NCBI GenBank assembly: GCA_902362595.1
Contig: CABIXF010000001.1
Span: forward strand, 124,001-188,000
Direction: 5' to 3'
Origin: Bacteroidaceae bacterium
Lineage (GTDB): Bacteria > Bacteroidota > Bacteroidia > Bacteroidales > Bacteroidaceae
DNA length: 64,000 nucleotides
Shown here: positions 29,201 to 38,456 of the stretch, in pieces
Position numbering within the stretch: position 1 is the first letter of the stretch
Layout: each line of letters begins with the position of its first letter
Position numbers and translations under genes: made by a program
The notes under the pieces: generated by a model
Seen by the model: only the letters and a program-made list of their open reading frames with translations
Database searches by the model: none
What the model was told of the DNA's origin: nothing

Positions 29201-30295
29201 GTCGGTACCAATCCATAAATTATGTTCGTGATCTTCTATTTGGCAGGAGATATCATCGGCAGAAGGTAGTGAAGTTTTGGTAAAAGAGAAAAAGTGAGGA
29301 TTGTAGTAAGATACTCCGTTGCGCATTGTACCTACCCACATAGTATTTTCTTCATCCTGATAAAAACACCACACTTTGTTGCTACCTAACGAATAAGGAG
29401 ACTGGTTCTGAGAAATATGCGTATACTGATGTGTTTGTTTGTCATAAATGCTGATGCCATCATATTCCAAGCCAATCCATACCTGATGAAAATTATCTTC
29501 ACAAATACTGATGACTTTATTTTTCAGTAGCAGTGAAGTCTTTCCGATAGTGCTTAGTTTCCAACTATTGTCAGAATCATGAGTGAACAACCAGAGTCCT
29601 TCCGTATTTGAACTGTATACCCAAATATCAAGGTCACTGTCGACAAAAAGTTTGTAGTTTAAATGATTTTCGGTGCCTAGCTCTTTATTTAAAAAGAGGG
29701 TTGCGTATGTATGCTTGTTGAAAAGATCTGTGATGTGGAGGTGATTGTTTTTATCCACGTAGAAGAAACGGTCTTTTTGGGCACAGAAAAAGGTGATGTT
29801 TTCCGGTAAGTTGTTTATAGTATAAGTATGCCGATGTTGGGGTACATACACTTTCATGATTTTTCCATTGTAAGACCAGATATTCTTTTGTCCGTCAATT
29901 AAAATTTTTTGTGGGCTTGTATTGTCATGCAATTGATAATGCTGCAGTAAAGGTTGTGCATCGACAAATTGGTCCTTTTCTCTGTTATATACGAAATAAT
30001 ATCCATAGCGTTTTATCCAAATATGGTTTTCTTTATCCATCTGTATTTGTTCTACAGATGTAGCCAAGTTCAATCCATTTTCTGTGTTTAGGTATTGCTT
30101 GACATTGTATCCGTCAAAACGGTTGATGGCACTTTCTGTTACACACCCAAAGAATCCTTCATGATCTTTCAACATGTCTATGACTTCGTTGTCGGCAAGT
30201 CCATCGTGTACCGTAAGATGGCGGAACAAATAGCTGTCTTGGGCAAGTGTTATTTGGGCAAAGAGACAAAATAAGAATAGAATCAGTGCTTTCAT
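26267..30295 (-). CDS. Hybrid two-component system sensor/regulator (HTCS) of the glucan PUL
   Basis: This 1342-residue one-protein regulator has a signal peptide (about residues 1-18, ending ITLAQ) and a periplasmic double propeller with many WVGT/WIGG-type blades. A Y_Y_Y domain (about 690-775, with APGKYELQVKATN) and one membrane span (about 781-800) come next. The histidine kinase has His839 in LSHDFRTPLS and the ATP-binding DNGKGIPDSEKAKVFDAF. The receiver has Asp1132 in VITDVMMPNMDG, and an AraC-type helix-turn-helix ends the protein (about 1240-1335). Such proteins bind an oligosaccharide in the periplasm and switch on the adjacent susC operon. The frame opens at a TTG 10 codons upstream, but the ATG at 30295 gives a clean signal peptide. 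Confidence 0.93.
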   Translation of the reverse strand: MKALILFLFCLFAQITLAQDSYLFRHLTVHDGLADNEVIDMLKDHEGFFGCVTESAINRFDGYNVKQYLNTENGLNLATSVEQIQMDKENHIWIKRYGYYFVYNREKDQFVDAQPLLQHYQLHDNTSPQKILIDGQKNIWSYNGKIMKVYVPQHRHTYTINNLPENITFFCAQKDRFFYVDKNNHLHITDLFNKHTYATLFLNKELGTENHLNYKLFVDSDLDIWVYSSNTEGLWLFTHDSDNSWKLSTIGKTSLLLKNKVISICEDNFHQVWIGLEYDGISIYDKQTHQYTHISQNQSPYSLGSNKVWCFYQDEENTMWVGTMRNGVSYYNPHFFSFTKTSLPSADDISCQIEDHEHNLWIGTDGDGIYRIDPQGEVKIFKKELHNSFSNKITCMHIDTHNKIWVGTYLDGFGYYQDNSFHQQPFSAQFPKNPVNNSIWSITEDHKGNLYLGNLKCGLHVFNPHTGYFHTFTPQNSQLADVHVMNVFFDQKKSLYIATCKGTYVMDTDNQEIKSIRYNRKHTQSIQDTIQNSVYVDSRNLLWIGGRKGLTIFDMRKDSIYYLNKTNRLEGNFVQGITEDNNRNIWVVTTDGVTQIEIRVDNNGRGYIFHCLPYSKNDGLQTSDFVHNSIYKSQNGHIIVGGNGGYYDINPNLKYDKPISKVIFTELKVLGNTITVDSLYNHHKILSRNIELTRQIVLKYNQNNLRISFSTMEYVRTHNILFSYQLKDVNTQWIPLESNYVTFNNMAPGKYELQVKATNSEGLWSEPTTLYIEIEPPVWLSIYAKTSYILLAIAILSYIWYRKDQKHKRKMKYKEMEFEAQKQHEIDEMRLNFFTNLSHDFRTPLSLIIAPLEEVLKKYKNEDFTPSLNIVHKNALALLHLVNQILDFRKIGAQEMKLRLENGNYIQFIEDILKHFSIYADTHKISITFEKGIDSLAMQFDKEKMHKIFMNLLSNAVKYTGNPGQITVKVWMEDEKVFTSIADNGKGIPDSEKAKVFDAFYQLPNRDMSYGSGIGLHIVKELLVLHHGSIHIEDNIPTGAEFIFSIPTLPVSDEIENRSETQVENVEAISAQATEDEKNLTQTTLLIVEDNQDLRLFLSDSLKKEYQVFAAVDGLHALSILKKESVDMVITDVMMPNMDGLELCRTIKNDIKISHIPVIMLSAKDDIEHITAGLTEGADDYIAKPFNLDILKLRINKILHWKQDCHRRFSISDISVSDITSSSLDESFIQKVIKTVEEHIESPQFSVEELSSIIGMSRSNLYNKLMSITGNSPSEFIRIIRLKKSLKLLEKTQMTVAEVAYRVGFNTPKIFTHYFKEEYKMTPTEYRKKKEDTQGHCEEPAS

Positions 30296-30417
30296 GTATG
30301 AATGTATCTTTTTACGTGTATTCAATAAGGTCAGGTATCTTACGTGTAAAACCGCTTAAAAGTCAAATCCGGTTTTCACAAAAATAGTGAAATCTTCTCT
30401 CGGTCATTTATTTTTTG

Positions 30418-30446
30418 CAAAGATAATATTCATTTAAATTGTGCAA
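30418..30446 (-). promoter_or_regulatory. promoter of the HTCS gene
   Basis: Reverse-strand TTG (30446-30444), an 18-base spacer and TATCTTTG (30425-30418) form a full promoter, with a leader of about 115 bases before the ATG. A full minus-33 and minus-7 fit the constant expression expected of a sensor. Confidence 0.6.
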
Positions 30447-30554
30447 GTTCTTTCAGGGGGGGGTGAATGTTTAAAAATAGGGTATGAAATGTTGATTCTA
30501 CAATCGGAGATATACTGTAATACATATCAGCCCCTGCAGTGAAGTATTCCCGTT

Positions 30555-30562
30555 TAACTTTG
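30555..30562 (+). promoter_or_regulatory. minus-7 box of the susC operon
   Basis: TAACTTTG matches TAnnTTTG. No TTG lies 18-21 bases upstream, so the promoter probably needs the HTCS activator. The leader to the ATG is about 95 bases. Confidence 0.5.
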
Positions 30563-30664
30563 CAATTGAAAAAATCTTTGTTTTCTGTGTTCTTGGCGGT
30601 AGCCATTCGTTGAATGATGGATAGCAGCTGCTGGAACAAATAAGTTTTACTAAAATCATATATT

Positions 30665-33600
30665 ATGAAAACAGTAAGTAAAAAAGTATTATTCTGTGGG
30701 GCATTTTCCTTCTGTGTGTTGGGAGGTATGCCACATGTATCAGCTGAGGTCCCTGGTTGTTTATGGGCAATGCAGCAGACAGCAAAAATTACAGGCGTTG
30801 TCTCGGATGCGGAAGGTCCTATTATTGGAGCTTCCGTAGTAGAAAAAGGAACAAGTAACGGAACGATTACCGACCTGGATGGTCGTTTTTCCTTGGATGT
30901 AAAACCTGGGACAATTCTCGTCATCAGTTATGTAGGATATGCCTCCCAGGAAGTAAAAGCTACCACCGGAGCGATGAAGATTACTTTGAAGGAAGACAAT
31001 CAGATGTTGGATGAAGTGGTTGTAACAGCTTTGGGAATCAAACGGGAGAGAAAGGCTTTGGGATATGGAGTAGCCGAAGTAAAAGGTGAATCTCTTACTA
31101 AAGCAAAAGAAACCAATGTGATTAACTCAATGGCAGGACGTGTTCCAGGATTGGTTGTCAGCCAAACTGCCAGTGGTCCTTCTGGATCTACCCGTGTCAT
31201 TTTGCGTGGTAGTACAGAAATGACAGGAAACAATCAGCCGTTGTATGTGATTGATGGTGTACCTTTGGATAATACAAATTACGGTAGTGCCGGTACGTAT
31301 GGTGGATATGATTTGGGAGATGGAATATCCAGCATTAATCCGGATGACATTGAGAATATTTCAGTATTGAAAGGGCCTGCCGCTTCAGCATTGTATGGTA
31401 GCCGTGCCAGCCATGGTGTGATTCTTATTACCACCAAGAAAGCCGATGGAAAGGAGAAATTCAGTGTGGAGTACAATGGAACTTTGACAGTTGATACACA
31501 GTTGTCAAAATGGAATGATATTCAGCAGGTGTATGGTATGGGTAGTAATGGGACGTACAGCATTGATGCGGTTTCTAATACCAATACCAGTTGGGGAGCA
31601 AAAGCCGATGGTAAAAATATGTTGACCTATTTTGATGGGGTATCACGTCCGTATTTGATTATTCCTGACAATACTTCCGGCTTTTTCCGTACCGGTTTGA
31701 CGGCTACTAATACCGCCATTATTACTTCCAATGCCGGTAAGACAGGAGTCCGTTTCTCTTATACAGACATGCGAAACAAGGATATCGTTCCAAAAACGAA
31801 TATGAGCCGTAACAATTTTTCATTGCGTGCCAATACATCTTTGGCAAAAGTAGACCTGGATTTCAGCGTGAATTATACACGTGAGGATGTGAAGAATCGT
31901 CCGGCTATGGGAGACAGTAAGGCTAATATCGGAAAGAATCTGATGACATTAGCTACGACGTATAATCAAGAATGGCTGAAGACCTATCAGGATGAGAATG
32001 GAGATTATAGTAACTGGAACGGAATGGACCCGTATAATGTGAATCCATATTGGGGCGTATATAAGAACCAGAATACCTCCAAGAAAGATCAGTTCCGCTT
32101 GAATGGAAAAGCAATCTGGAACATTACGCCTCATTTGAAATTGCAGGGAACATTGGGCTCAGAAATGAACTGGTTTACCTTTGAAGACTATCAGGCACCG
32201 ACGACTCCTGGATTCGAAGCAGGCCGTTTGCAGAACAGTGTTTTTGAAAACCGTATGTATAACTTTGAATTGCTGGCATTGTATAATAATACATGGGGAG
32301 ATTTTGATTTTAGTGGAACGTTGGGTGGAAATATGTTTAAAGTAGATAATCTGACTACCGTAACCACCGCACAAGACATGCAGATTCGGGATGTAATTGC
32401 CTTGCTCAGTTTCAATGAAATTAGTGTAGAGCAGAACACCTATCGCAAACAGATTAATTCAGTTTATGGAGCTGTCAATCTGGGATGGAAACACATGGTA
32501 TATTTTGATGCTACGTTGCGTGCTGATCAATCTTCAACTCTTCCGTTGAATAATAATTCTTATTTGTATCCATCGTTCTCAGGCAGTTTTATCTTCTCGG
32601 AAATTATCAATAAGAAAAATGTATTGCCGTATGGAAAAATTCGTATGTCGTGGGCACAAGTAGGTAGTGATACCAATCCGTATCAGCTGGGACTTCTTTA
32701 TACGAAATCGAAATATACCTATCCCGGTTATACAATAGGATACATCAATAATAATACTGTTCCTAATAAAAATTTGAAGCCTACTAGAACAAATTCCTTT
32801 GAAGTTGGTTTGGAAACAAAGTTCTTGAATAATCGCATAGGTTTGGATTTTACATACTATTCTCAAGTTAGTAAGGACCAGATTATGGGAATGGCCAGTT
32901 CTTGGAGTTCTGGATATAACTATCGTTTGATTAATGCGGGTGAGATTGAAAATAAGGGTGTTGAAATTGCTTTGAATACCCGTTTGATTCAAACCAAAGA
33001 CTTTTCATGGGATTTGAACCTGAACTTCTCCAAGAATAACAATAAGGTGAAGGAACTGGTTGACGGTATGGATATGTTTGAATTGGAAAAAGCTTCGTGG
33101 CTTGATGTACAAGTGGCAGCCAAGGTGGGTGAAAACTACGGTTCCATTATTGGTCCTGATTTTCAGCGTAACGAAAATGGAGATATCTTGATTGATTCTT
33201 CTACAGGTTTACCTATGTACGACAAGAGTGCACATGTGCTGGGTAATGCTTCTTGGGATTGGACTGGAGGTCTTGTCACAACGTTGGCTTATAAAAATTT
33301 GTCATTATCTGCTGTCTTTGATGTGAAAGTGGGAGCAGATCTTTATTCTATGTCTGCTCGTTCGGCCTATGAGTCTGGAAAGAGCTTGGCTACGTTGGAA
33401 GGTCGTGAAGAATGGTATCGTTCCGAAGAACAACGTAAGGCTGCTGGTTTGCCCAAGGGATCACCCGATTGGAAACCTACAGGTGGTTTCATTGCTCCGG
33501 GTGTAATTGACAATGGGGATGGAACTTATCGTCCTAATGATATCTATATTAATCCCGAGGATTATTGGATGAGTGTATGTAGAAATGCTCCTTCCATGTT

Positions 33601-33850
33601 TATTTATGATAATTCGTATGTAAAATGTCGTGAGTTGACTTTGACTTACCAGTTCCCGAAGAAGCTTCTTAAGAATGTGGTGGACAACCTGACCATTTCG
33701 TTTGTGGCACGCAACCCGTTCATCGTGTATAAAAACATTCCTAATATAGACCCGGATTCGAACTATAACAATACAACGGGTATGGGATTGGAATATGGTT
33801 CGTTACCTTCACGTAAAAGCTATGGATTCAATGTGAATATTAAATTCTGA
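30665..33850 (+). CDS. SusC/RagA-family TonB-linked outer-membrane transporter
   Basis: This 1061-residue protein starts with a signal peptide (about residues 1-28, ending HVSAE). A carboxypeptidase-regulatory-like domain (about 38-115) includes the SusC hallmark ITGVVSDAEGPIIGASVVEK and ISYVGYASQEV. A plug (about 120-235, with PLYVIDGVPLDN and LKGPAASALYGSRA) and a long beta-barrel ending YGFNVNIKF follow. It imports oligosaccharides across the outer membrane with the SusD-like lid, driven by TonB. It leads the enzyme operon, and susD follows after 34 bases. The substrate is inferred from the GH5 and GH3 genes as a beta-glucan. Confidence 0.94.
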   Translation: MKTVSKKVLFCGAFSFCVLGGMPHVSAEVPGCLWAMQQTAKITGVVSDAEGPIIGASVVEKGTSNGTITDLDGRFSLDVKPGTILVISYVGYASQEVKATTGAMKITLKEDNQMLDEVVVTALGIKRERKALGYGVAEVKGESLTKAKETNVINSMAGRVPGLVVSQTASGPSGSTRVILRGSTEMTGNNQPLYVIDGVPLDNTNYGSAGTYGGYDLGDGISSINPDDIENISVLKGPAASALYGSRASHGVILITTKKADGKEKFSVEYNGTLTVDTQLSKWNDIQQVYGMGSNGTYSIDAVSNTNTSWGAKADGKNMLTYFDGVSRPYLIIPDNTSGFFRTGLTATNTAIITSNAGKTGVRFSYTDMRNKDIVPKTNMSRNNFSLRANTSLAKVDLDFSVNYTREDVKNRPAMGDSKANIGKNLMTLATTYNQEWLKTYQDENGDYSNWNGMDPYNVNPYWGVYKNQNTSKKDQFRLNGKAIWNITPHLKLQGTLGSEMNWFTFEDYQAPTTPGFEAGRLQNSVFENRMYNFELLALYNNTWGDFDFSGTLGGNMFKVDNLTTVTTAQDMQIRDVIALLSFNEISVEQNTYRKQINSVYGAVNLGWKHMVYFDATLRADQSSTLPLNNNSYLYPSFSGSFIFSEIINKKNVLPYGKIRMSWAQVGSDTNPYQLGLLYTKSKYTYPGYTIGYINNNTVPNKNLKPTRTNSFEVGLETKFLNNRIGLDFTYYSQVSKDQIMGMASSWSSGYNYRLINAGEIENKGVEIALNTRLIQTKDFSWDLNLNFSKNNNKVKELVDGMDMFELEKASWLDVQVAAKVGENYGSIIGPDFQRNENGDILIDSSTGLPMYDKSAHVLGNASWDWTGGLVTTLAYKNLSLSAVFDVKVGADLYSMSARSAYESGKSLATLEGREEWYRSEEQRKAAGLPKGSPDWKPTGGFIAPGVIDNGDGTYRPNDIYINPEDYWMSVCRNAPSMFIYDNSYVKCRELTLTYQFPKKLLKNVVDNLTISFVARNPFIVYKNIPNIDPDSNYNNTTGMGLEYGSLPSRKSYGFNVNIKF

Positions 33851-33884
33851 TTGGAATTGAATGGTTACTTTAAATAAAATAGAT

Positions 33885-35561
33885 ATGAAATACAATAAAT
33901 CAATTTTGGCGATGCTGTTGGCTGCATGTTCTTTTTCTTTTAATGCTTGCAGCGATAGTTATCTGGAGGATATGAACACAGACCCGTCTAAAGCTGATGT
34001 GATTGATCCCAATGCACAGCTTACTACTGCAGAATTGCAGACATACGGACGGCTGGATATGGTAGATATTTTCAGAAATTACTTGTATGCATTTAATCAG
34101 CAGTTCATGGGGTGCTGGAATACAACTTTTCATGGTGGCCGTCATTTTATCGACAACAATGTTATGGGATATGGATGGACTTTAGGCTACACGGGGGCAG
34201 TAGCGAATCTGGTAGATGCTGAATATCGTACGAAGGATGACCCGGAAAAGGTGAATATCAATGCGGCTTTGAATATTTTTTATGTGTATACGATGTCCGT
34301 CATGACCGATTTGTATGGGGATGTACCTTATAGTGAAGCAGGAAAAGGTTATTTGGAAAGCATCTTTACTCCTCGTTATGATGAGCAGAAAGATATATAC
34401 GACAGTTTCTTTACAGTGTTGAGTAAGGCTGTTGCACAGTTTGACCCGACGAAGGACGAGATAACCAGTGATGTCATTTATGATGGTGACATTCAGAAGT
34501 GGAAAAAATTTGCCAATTCTCTTCGATTGCGCTTTGCCATGAGAATCTCCAATGTAGATCCGGAAAGAGCTCAACGGGAATTTGAGAGTGCATTGCAGGC
34601 TGACGGAGGTGTATTTGAAAGTGCGAGTGACGATGCTTTGATTAAGTATATGGAGATTTCATATAGCTTTGGTTCGGAGTCATATTCTGATTATCGAGGT
34701 AATGCATTGTCTAAATTGCTCTATGGAAACGATCCGGCTAACAATCCGACTTATTTGTGCTCTACTTTCTTTAACCAGTTGTATGACACCGGTGACCCAC
34801 GTACGTTCAGAATTGCCCGTTGTTATTATGACGGACTGATGAGTACGACTAGTCCTGATAATCGGGTGGATTTGACCGACGAGATGATTGAAAAAGGTAT
34901 TGCTTTTCAACCTTGTGTACCAGGTGCATTCTCTTGGGAACCTTGGCCTACAGGATATGACAGTGATATTTTAAAGGAAATGGCTAAAAACAATCCGAGT
35001 ATTACCTATACTGTGGCACGTGAGGTAGAGCCGAAGTTGGCAACAACTTTTCTGAAGAGTGACAATCCGGGAGTTGTGATGACTTATTCCGAAGTCATGT
35101 TTTTGATGGCAGAAGCTGTATTAAAAGGATGGAATGTAGGATCAATGTCCGTAGAGGAATATTATAAGCGTGGAGTTAGGGAAGCCATGAGTTTCCTTTC
35201 TGCTCATTACGATTGTGAACCGATTACCGATGAAGAGTTTAATGAATATTATAGCAATAATCCAATTGGTTATACCAATGAGCAGCGAATGAAATCAATC
35301 AATACCCAGGCTTGGATTCTGCATTTCCTGAATCCGTCTGAATGTTGGGCCAACCTCAGACGTTCCGGTTATCCGGTCTTGAAATCGCCTGCTGAATATG
35401 GATTTGAGCAATACTTGACAGATGGAAAGGAAATTCCAGTGCGTTTCTGTTATCCTATCCTGGAGTCTTCTTACAATAAGCAGAATTATGACGAAGCCTT
35501 GCAGCGGATGGGTGGTAAAGACAGCTGGTATAGCCATGTATGGTGGGATACTGAAGATTAA
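33885..35561 (+). CDS. SusD/RagB-family nutrient-binding lipoprotein
   Basis: This 558-residue outer-membrane lipoprotein has a signal ending SFNAC (Cys22). The mature start CSDSYLEDMNTDPSKAD is typical of the SusD branch with short N-terminal linkers. Helical TPR-like pairs follow (for example ALNIFYVYTMSVMTDLYGDVPYSEA split over about residues 125-150), and the C-terminal part has conserved NPSECWANLRRSGYP. It acts as the lid on the SusC transporter. An upstream start at 33861 would add eight residues before the signal and is less likely. The SGBP gene follows 23 bases after the stop. Confidence 0.93.
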   Translation: MKYNKSILAMLLAACSFSFNACSDSYLEDMNTDPSKADVIDPNAQLTTAELQTYGRLDMVDIFRNYLYAFNQQFMGCWNTTFHGGRHFIDNNVMGYGWTLGYTGAVANLVDAEYRTKDDPEKVNINAALNIFYVYTMSVMTDLYGDVPYSEAGKGYLESIFTPRYDEQKDIYDSFFTVLSKAVAQFDPTKDEITSDVIYDGDIQKWKKFANSLRLRFAMRISNVDPERAQREFESALQADGGVFESASDDALIKYMEISYSFGSESYSDYRGNALSKLLYGNDPANNPTYLCSTFFNQLYDTGDPRTFRIARCYYDGLMSTTSPDNRVDLTDEMIEKGIAFQPCVPGAFSWEPWPTGYDSDILKEMAKNNPSITYTVAREVEPKLATTFLKSDNPGVVMTYSEVMFLMAEAVLKGWNVGSMSVEEYYKRGVREAMSFLSAHYDCEPITDEEFNEYYSNNPIGYTNEQRMKSINTQAWILHFLNPSECWANLRRSGYPVLKSPAEYGFEQYLTDGKEIPVRFCYPILESSYNKQNYDEALQRMGGKDSWYSHVWWDTED

Positions 35562-35584
35562 GATAACATTTAAATAAGAAAGAT

Positions 35585-36841
35585 ATGAAAAAGATATATT
35601 TAATGCTTATGGCTTTTTTGGCCATGGGATTGTTGGGCATTTCATGCAAAGAGGAAGAACCTTTCTCAACCATCACGGAGGATGATTATCCTCAGATTCT
35701 GGACCCTGTATTTCCGGATTGGGTAAATGGGGAGCCTGCTGTTATTTCACAGATAAGTCATGGTGCCAACTTTACGATGAAGTTGACTGTGACACCTTCT
35801 GATTATACGGATGTGACTTGGCTGATTGATGGAGTGGAAGTACAGAAAGGTACCGAAATAGATATTCCGTTGGAGGCAGGTACCTATTCCCTGAAAGTTG
35901 TTGCAACTACAACGAAAGGACAGTCTACTTCCAGAGAAGGAAAGATTGTGGTAAGTCCGCTTCAGGGAGAACCTTGGACGGAAGAAGTGAATCTGGAACG
36001 TATTGTGGCGCAAGGCTCACGGGCACGGCTATATGGCGTGAATCTGATTGTAGTAAAGAATGTGGTTATTGGAGAAACACAAGCTCCGGTGGTAGGAGTT
36101 GGTAGTGATGAAAATGGAAACTATATTGAATACGATGTGCCGGAAAACGTGGCAAGTGGAACTTATCGTATTAGTCTGATGGATATAGAAGGAAATCGTT
36201 ACGGAGGCAATATGCTGACGGTATCTGATACTCCTGTGATAACAGACGGATTTAAGCGCACCAATGCGGGAAATGAATGGGTAATGACAGGTATCAATCT
36301 GGATAAAATAGCTTCTCTTAATGTAAATGGGGAGTCTGTATCCGATTTTGTACGTCAGAGTAACACTGAGATTGCAATTGTTTGTCCTTCTCTTTCTGAT
36401 GGAGAATATACGCTGAAAGGGGTGGATGTGAACGGAGAAAATATTCGGTTCTATTCGGAAAAAGAATTATGTACGGAGGTTTCATTTGCTGTTACAAGAG
36501 CTATGGTACTTTGGGAAGGTCATCATTATGTGTCATGGGATTATGAAGATGGAAATCCGAATAAGACATTCAATCTGATTCCTCTTGATAGATTCAATTC
36601 CATTGTAGCAGGAAGTAAGATGAGTATTTATTATTCAGTAGCTCCTGAAGCAGAATATCATCAGATACGTACGACAACTGGTTATTGGAATGATTTGCCG
36701 GGTACCTCTGTAATTGAATTCCAGGAAGATGGTGTGGTGGAAATAGTGCTTACTCAGGAAATCTTGTCGAAGATTCTGGCTGAGGATGGATTCCTCTGTG
36801 TAGGACATGGGTATTATGTGGATAAAGTGACTTTGGAATAA
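35585..36841 (+). CDS. Surface glycan-binding lipoprotein with IPT/TIG-like domains
   Basis: This 418-residue protein has a lipoprotein signal ending LGISC (Cys21). It appears built of tandem Ig-like domains: PKD-like (about residues 45-120), IPT/TIG-like (about 125-205 and 210-290), then a C-terminal domain rich in Trp and Tyr (about 300-418). The layout matches the surface glycan-binding proteins encoded third in many susCD operons. They hold polysaccharide at the cell surface for the endo-enzyme and SusCD complex. It has no catalytic motif. Its position between susD and the first GH5 gene supports the role. Glycan specificity cannot be read. Confidence 0.8.
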   Translation: MKKIYLMLMAFLAMGLLGISCKEEEPFSTITEDDYPQILDPVFPDWVNGEPAVISQISHGANFTMKLTVTPSDYTDVTWLIDGVEVQKGTEIDIPLEAGTYSLKVVATTTKGQSTSREGKIVVSPLQGEPWTEEVNLERIVAQGSRARLYGVNLIVVKNVVIGETQAPVVGVGSDENGNYIEYDVPENVASGTYRISLMDIEGNRYGGNMLTVSDTPVITDGFKRTNAGNEWVMTGINLDKIASLNVNGESVSDFVRQSNTEIAIVCPSLSDGEYTLKGVDVNGENIRFYSEKELCTEVSFAVTRAMVLWEGHHYVSWDYEDGNPNKTFNLIPLDRFNSIVAGSKMSIYYSVAPEAEYHQIRTTTGYWNDLPGTSVIEFQEDGVVEIVLTQEILSKILAEDGFLCVGHGYYVDKVTLE

Positions 36842-36901
36842 TTAAGTGCTTGAAGAAATATATGTGTCAAATGTTTTAAATTGTAATAGAGAATGTTGTA
36901 T

Positions 36902-38443
36902 ATGAAACATATTGCATTGTTTTTACTGTTTTTGGTAGGCTGGATGTGCGTTTCTTGTTCTGAGGAAAAGGAACAGGTCGTTATGCCAGCCCTTGTGGAG
37001 ACCTCTCCTGCCGACGGGGCGGAGGAAGTGGATTTTAATCTAGCTGAAATCACATTGACTTTTAATGAAGCAATGCAAACCGAAACGTCCGATTTCAGTC
37101 AGATTTTGCTGAAACCGGATGGTGAATTGAAAAATGTCAGATTTGATGGAGAAAAGGTGATTCTTGAGGTGGCTGGTCTTGCTCCTGGCACTCGTTACAC
37201 ATTACAGATTCCTCAAGGTGTGTTGGTGGATGAGTTTAAGAATAGCGTGGAGGTGAAGATCAGTTTTACGACTCAATCCTCATCTACAGATTACGAACCT
37301 GACATGACTGGGGTAGAGCACGATGCGTTTGCTTTATTCAAGAACATCAAGGTGGGATGGAACTTGGGAAATTCCTTGGAAAGTTATAATGAAGGATTGT
37401 CTGATCACATGGATGCGGAAACTTCATGGGGAAATCCCAAGGTAACAAAAGAAATGATTGATGCCGTGAAAAAAGCTGGATTCAATGCCGTGCGCATTCC
37501 GGTCAGATGGTATCCGCATGTCACAGACCAAAGTACGATGAGTGAAGTTCGTTTTGACTGGCTGAACCGGGTGAAGGAAGTGGTAGACTATTGTATAGAC
37601 AATGACATGTATGTAATTCTGAACACACATCATGAAGATTGGCTGGAAAGTCACCCTTTGAGAGCTGAGGCGGAACAAGTGCTGAATAAAGAAAGAAACT
37701 TGTGGCGTTCTATTGCAATGTATTTCCGTGATTATGATGAACATCTGATTTTCTCCGGTACCAATGAGGTGGAAATCAATTGGCAAGCGCCGACTGTGGA
37801 AAATTTGGAAGTGCAGAACAGTTTTAACCAATGTTTTGTAGATGCCGTACGTACTACTGGAGGAAAGAATTATTACCGCAATCTAATTATTCAAACTTAT
37901 GCAACGAATCCGGATTATGCATTCGATGGATTGAACTTTCCTACGGATGTTGTGGAAAACAGAATAGCCATAGAGTTTCATTTCTATCGCCCGGCTGGTT
38001 ATTCTTATATGGATTTTGCGGACTATACAGAGTCTGTATATTTCTGGGGAAAAGATTTTATTCAGTATAATACGGGTGTGTCAAATGAACAGGAGGATTA
38101 TGTAGATGGACTGTTTGGTAAGATTAAGCAGTCCTGGGTGGATAAAGGATATCCTGTAGTAATGGGTGAATATGGTGCTGTGACTACTGTGAACAGTTCA
38201 ATTGGACATGAAACGGAACAGATTGCTTCTCGTGCATATTATATGGAGTATGTGACACGGGCAGCCAGAGCAAATGGAATTGTGCCTGTTGTTTGGGATA
38301 ACGGAAGTTTCAATACTGTTCCTGATTTTACAAATGAATATTTTGGGTTGTTTGACAGGAATAATGGAATGGCTACCGATGAGGTTTCCAAAGCCATGTT
38401 GGAAGGTATTATGAAAGGTTGTGATACGGAATATCCATTTTAG
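36902..38443 (+). CDS. GH5 endo-glucanase lipoprotein with N-terminal Ig-like domain
   Basis: This 513-residue lipoprotein (signal ending CVSC, Cys19) has a bacterial Ig-like (Big_5 type) domain at about residues 35-125, then a GH5 catalytic barrel. KVGWNLGNSLES begins the barrel, ETSWGNPKVTKEM and VRIPVRWYPH follow, and YVILNTHHEDW holds the conserved substrate His. The probable acid/base is Glu289 in GTNEVE and the nucleophile Glu423 in VVMGEYGAV. This resembles subfamily 4-type endo-beta-1,4-glucanases (mixed-linkage glucan, xyloglucan or cellulose). The usual NEP motif is NEV here. Surface anchoring fits first-step cleavage. An ATG three codons up (36893) is an alternative start. Confidence 0.87.
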   Translation: MKHIALFLLFLVGWMCVSCSEEKEQVVMPALVETSPADGAEEVDFNLAEITLTFNEAMQTETSDFSQILLKPDGELKNVRFDGEKVILEVAGLAPGTRYTLQIPQGVLVDEFKNSVEVKISFTTQSSSTDYEPDMTGVEHDAFALFKNIKVGWNLGNSLESYNEGLSDHMDAETSWGNPKVTKEMIDAVKKAGFNAVRIPVRWYPHVTDQSTMSEVRFDWLNRVKEVVDYCIDNDMYVILNTHHEDWLESHPLRAEAEQVLNKERNLWRSIAMYFRDYDEHLIFSGTNEVEINWQAPTVENLEVQNSFNQCFVDAVRTTGGKNYYRNLIIQTYATNPDYAFDGLNFPTDVVENRIAIEFHFYRPAGYSYMDFADYTESVYFWGKDFIQYNTGVSNEQEDYVDGLFGKIKQSWVDKGYPVVMGEYGAVTTVNSSIGHETEQIASRAYYMEYVTRAARANGIVPVVWDNGSFNTVPDFTNEYFGLFDRNNGMATDEVSKAMLEGIMKGCDTEYPF

Positions 38444-38456
38444 ATAGAAGAACTGT

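Larger units (their letters stand above)
30296..30664. other. 369-base divergent control region of the PUL
   Basis: No gene is seen. It holds the leftward HTCS promoter (30418-30446), a run of eight G (30456-30463) and the rightward susC minus-7 box (30555-30562). A second reverse-strand minus-7-like TATTTTTG lies at 30386-30379. The regulator binding site should lie between about 30460 and 30550, but no clear repeat was recognised. Confidence 0.5.

Noticed and set aside
30379..30386. Main HTCS promoter at TATTTTTG
   Set aside because: The box fits, but no TTG lies at the right distance. The site at 30418-30446 has both elements.
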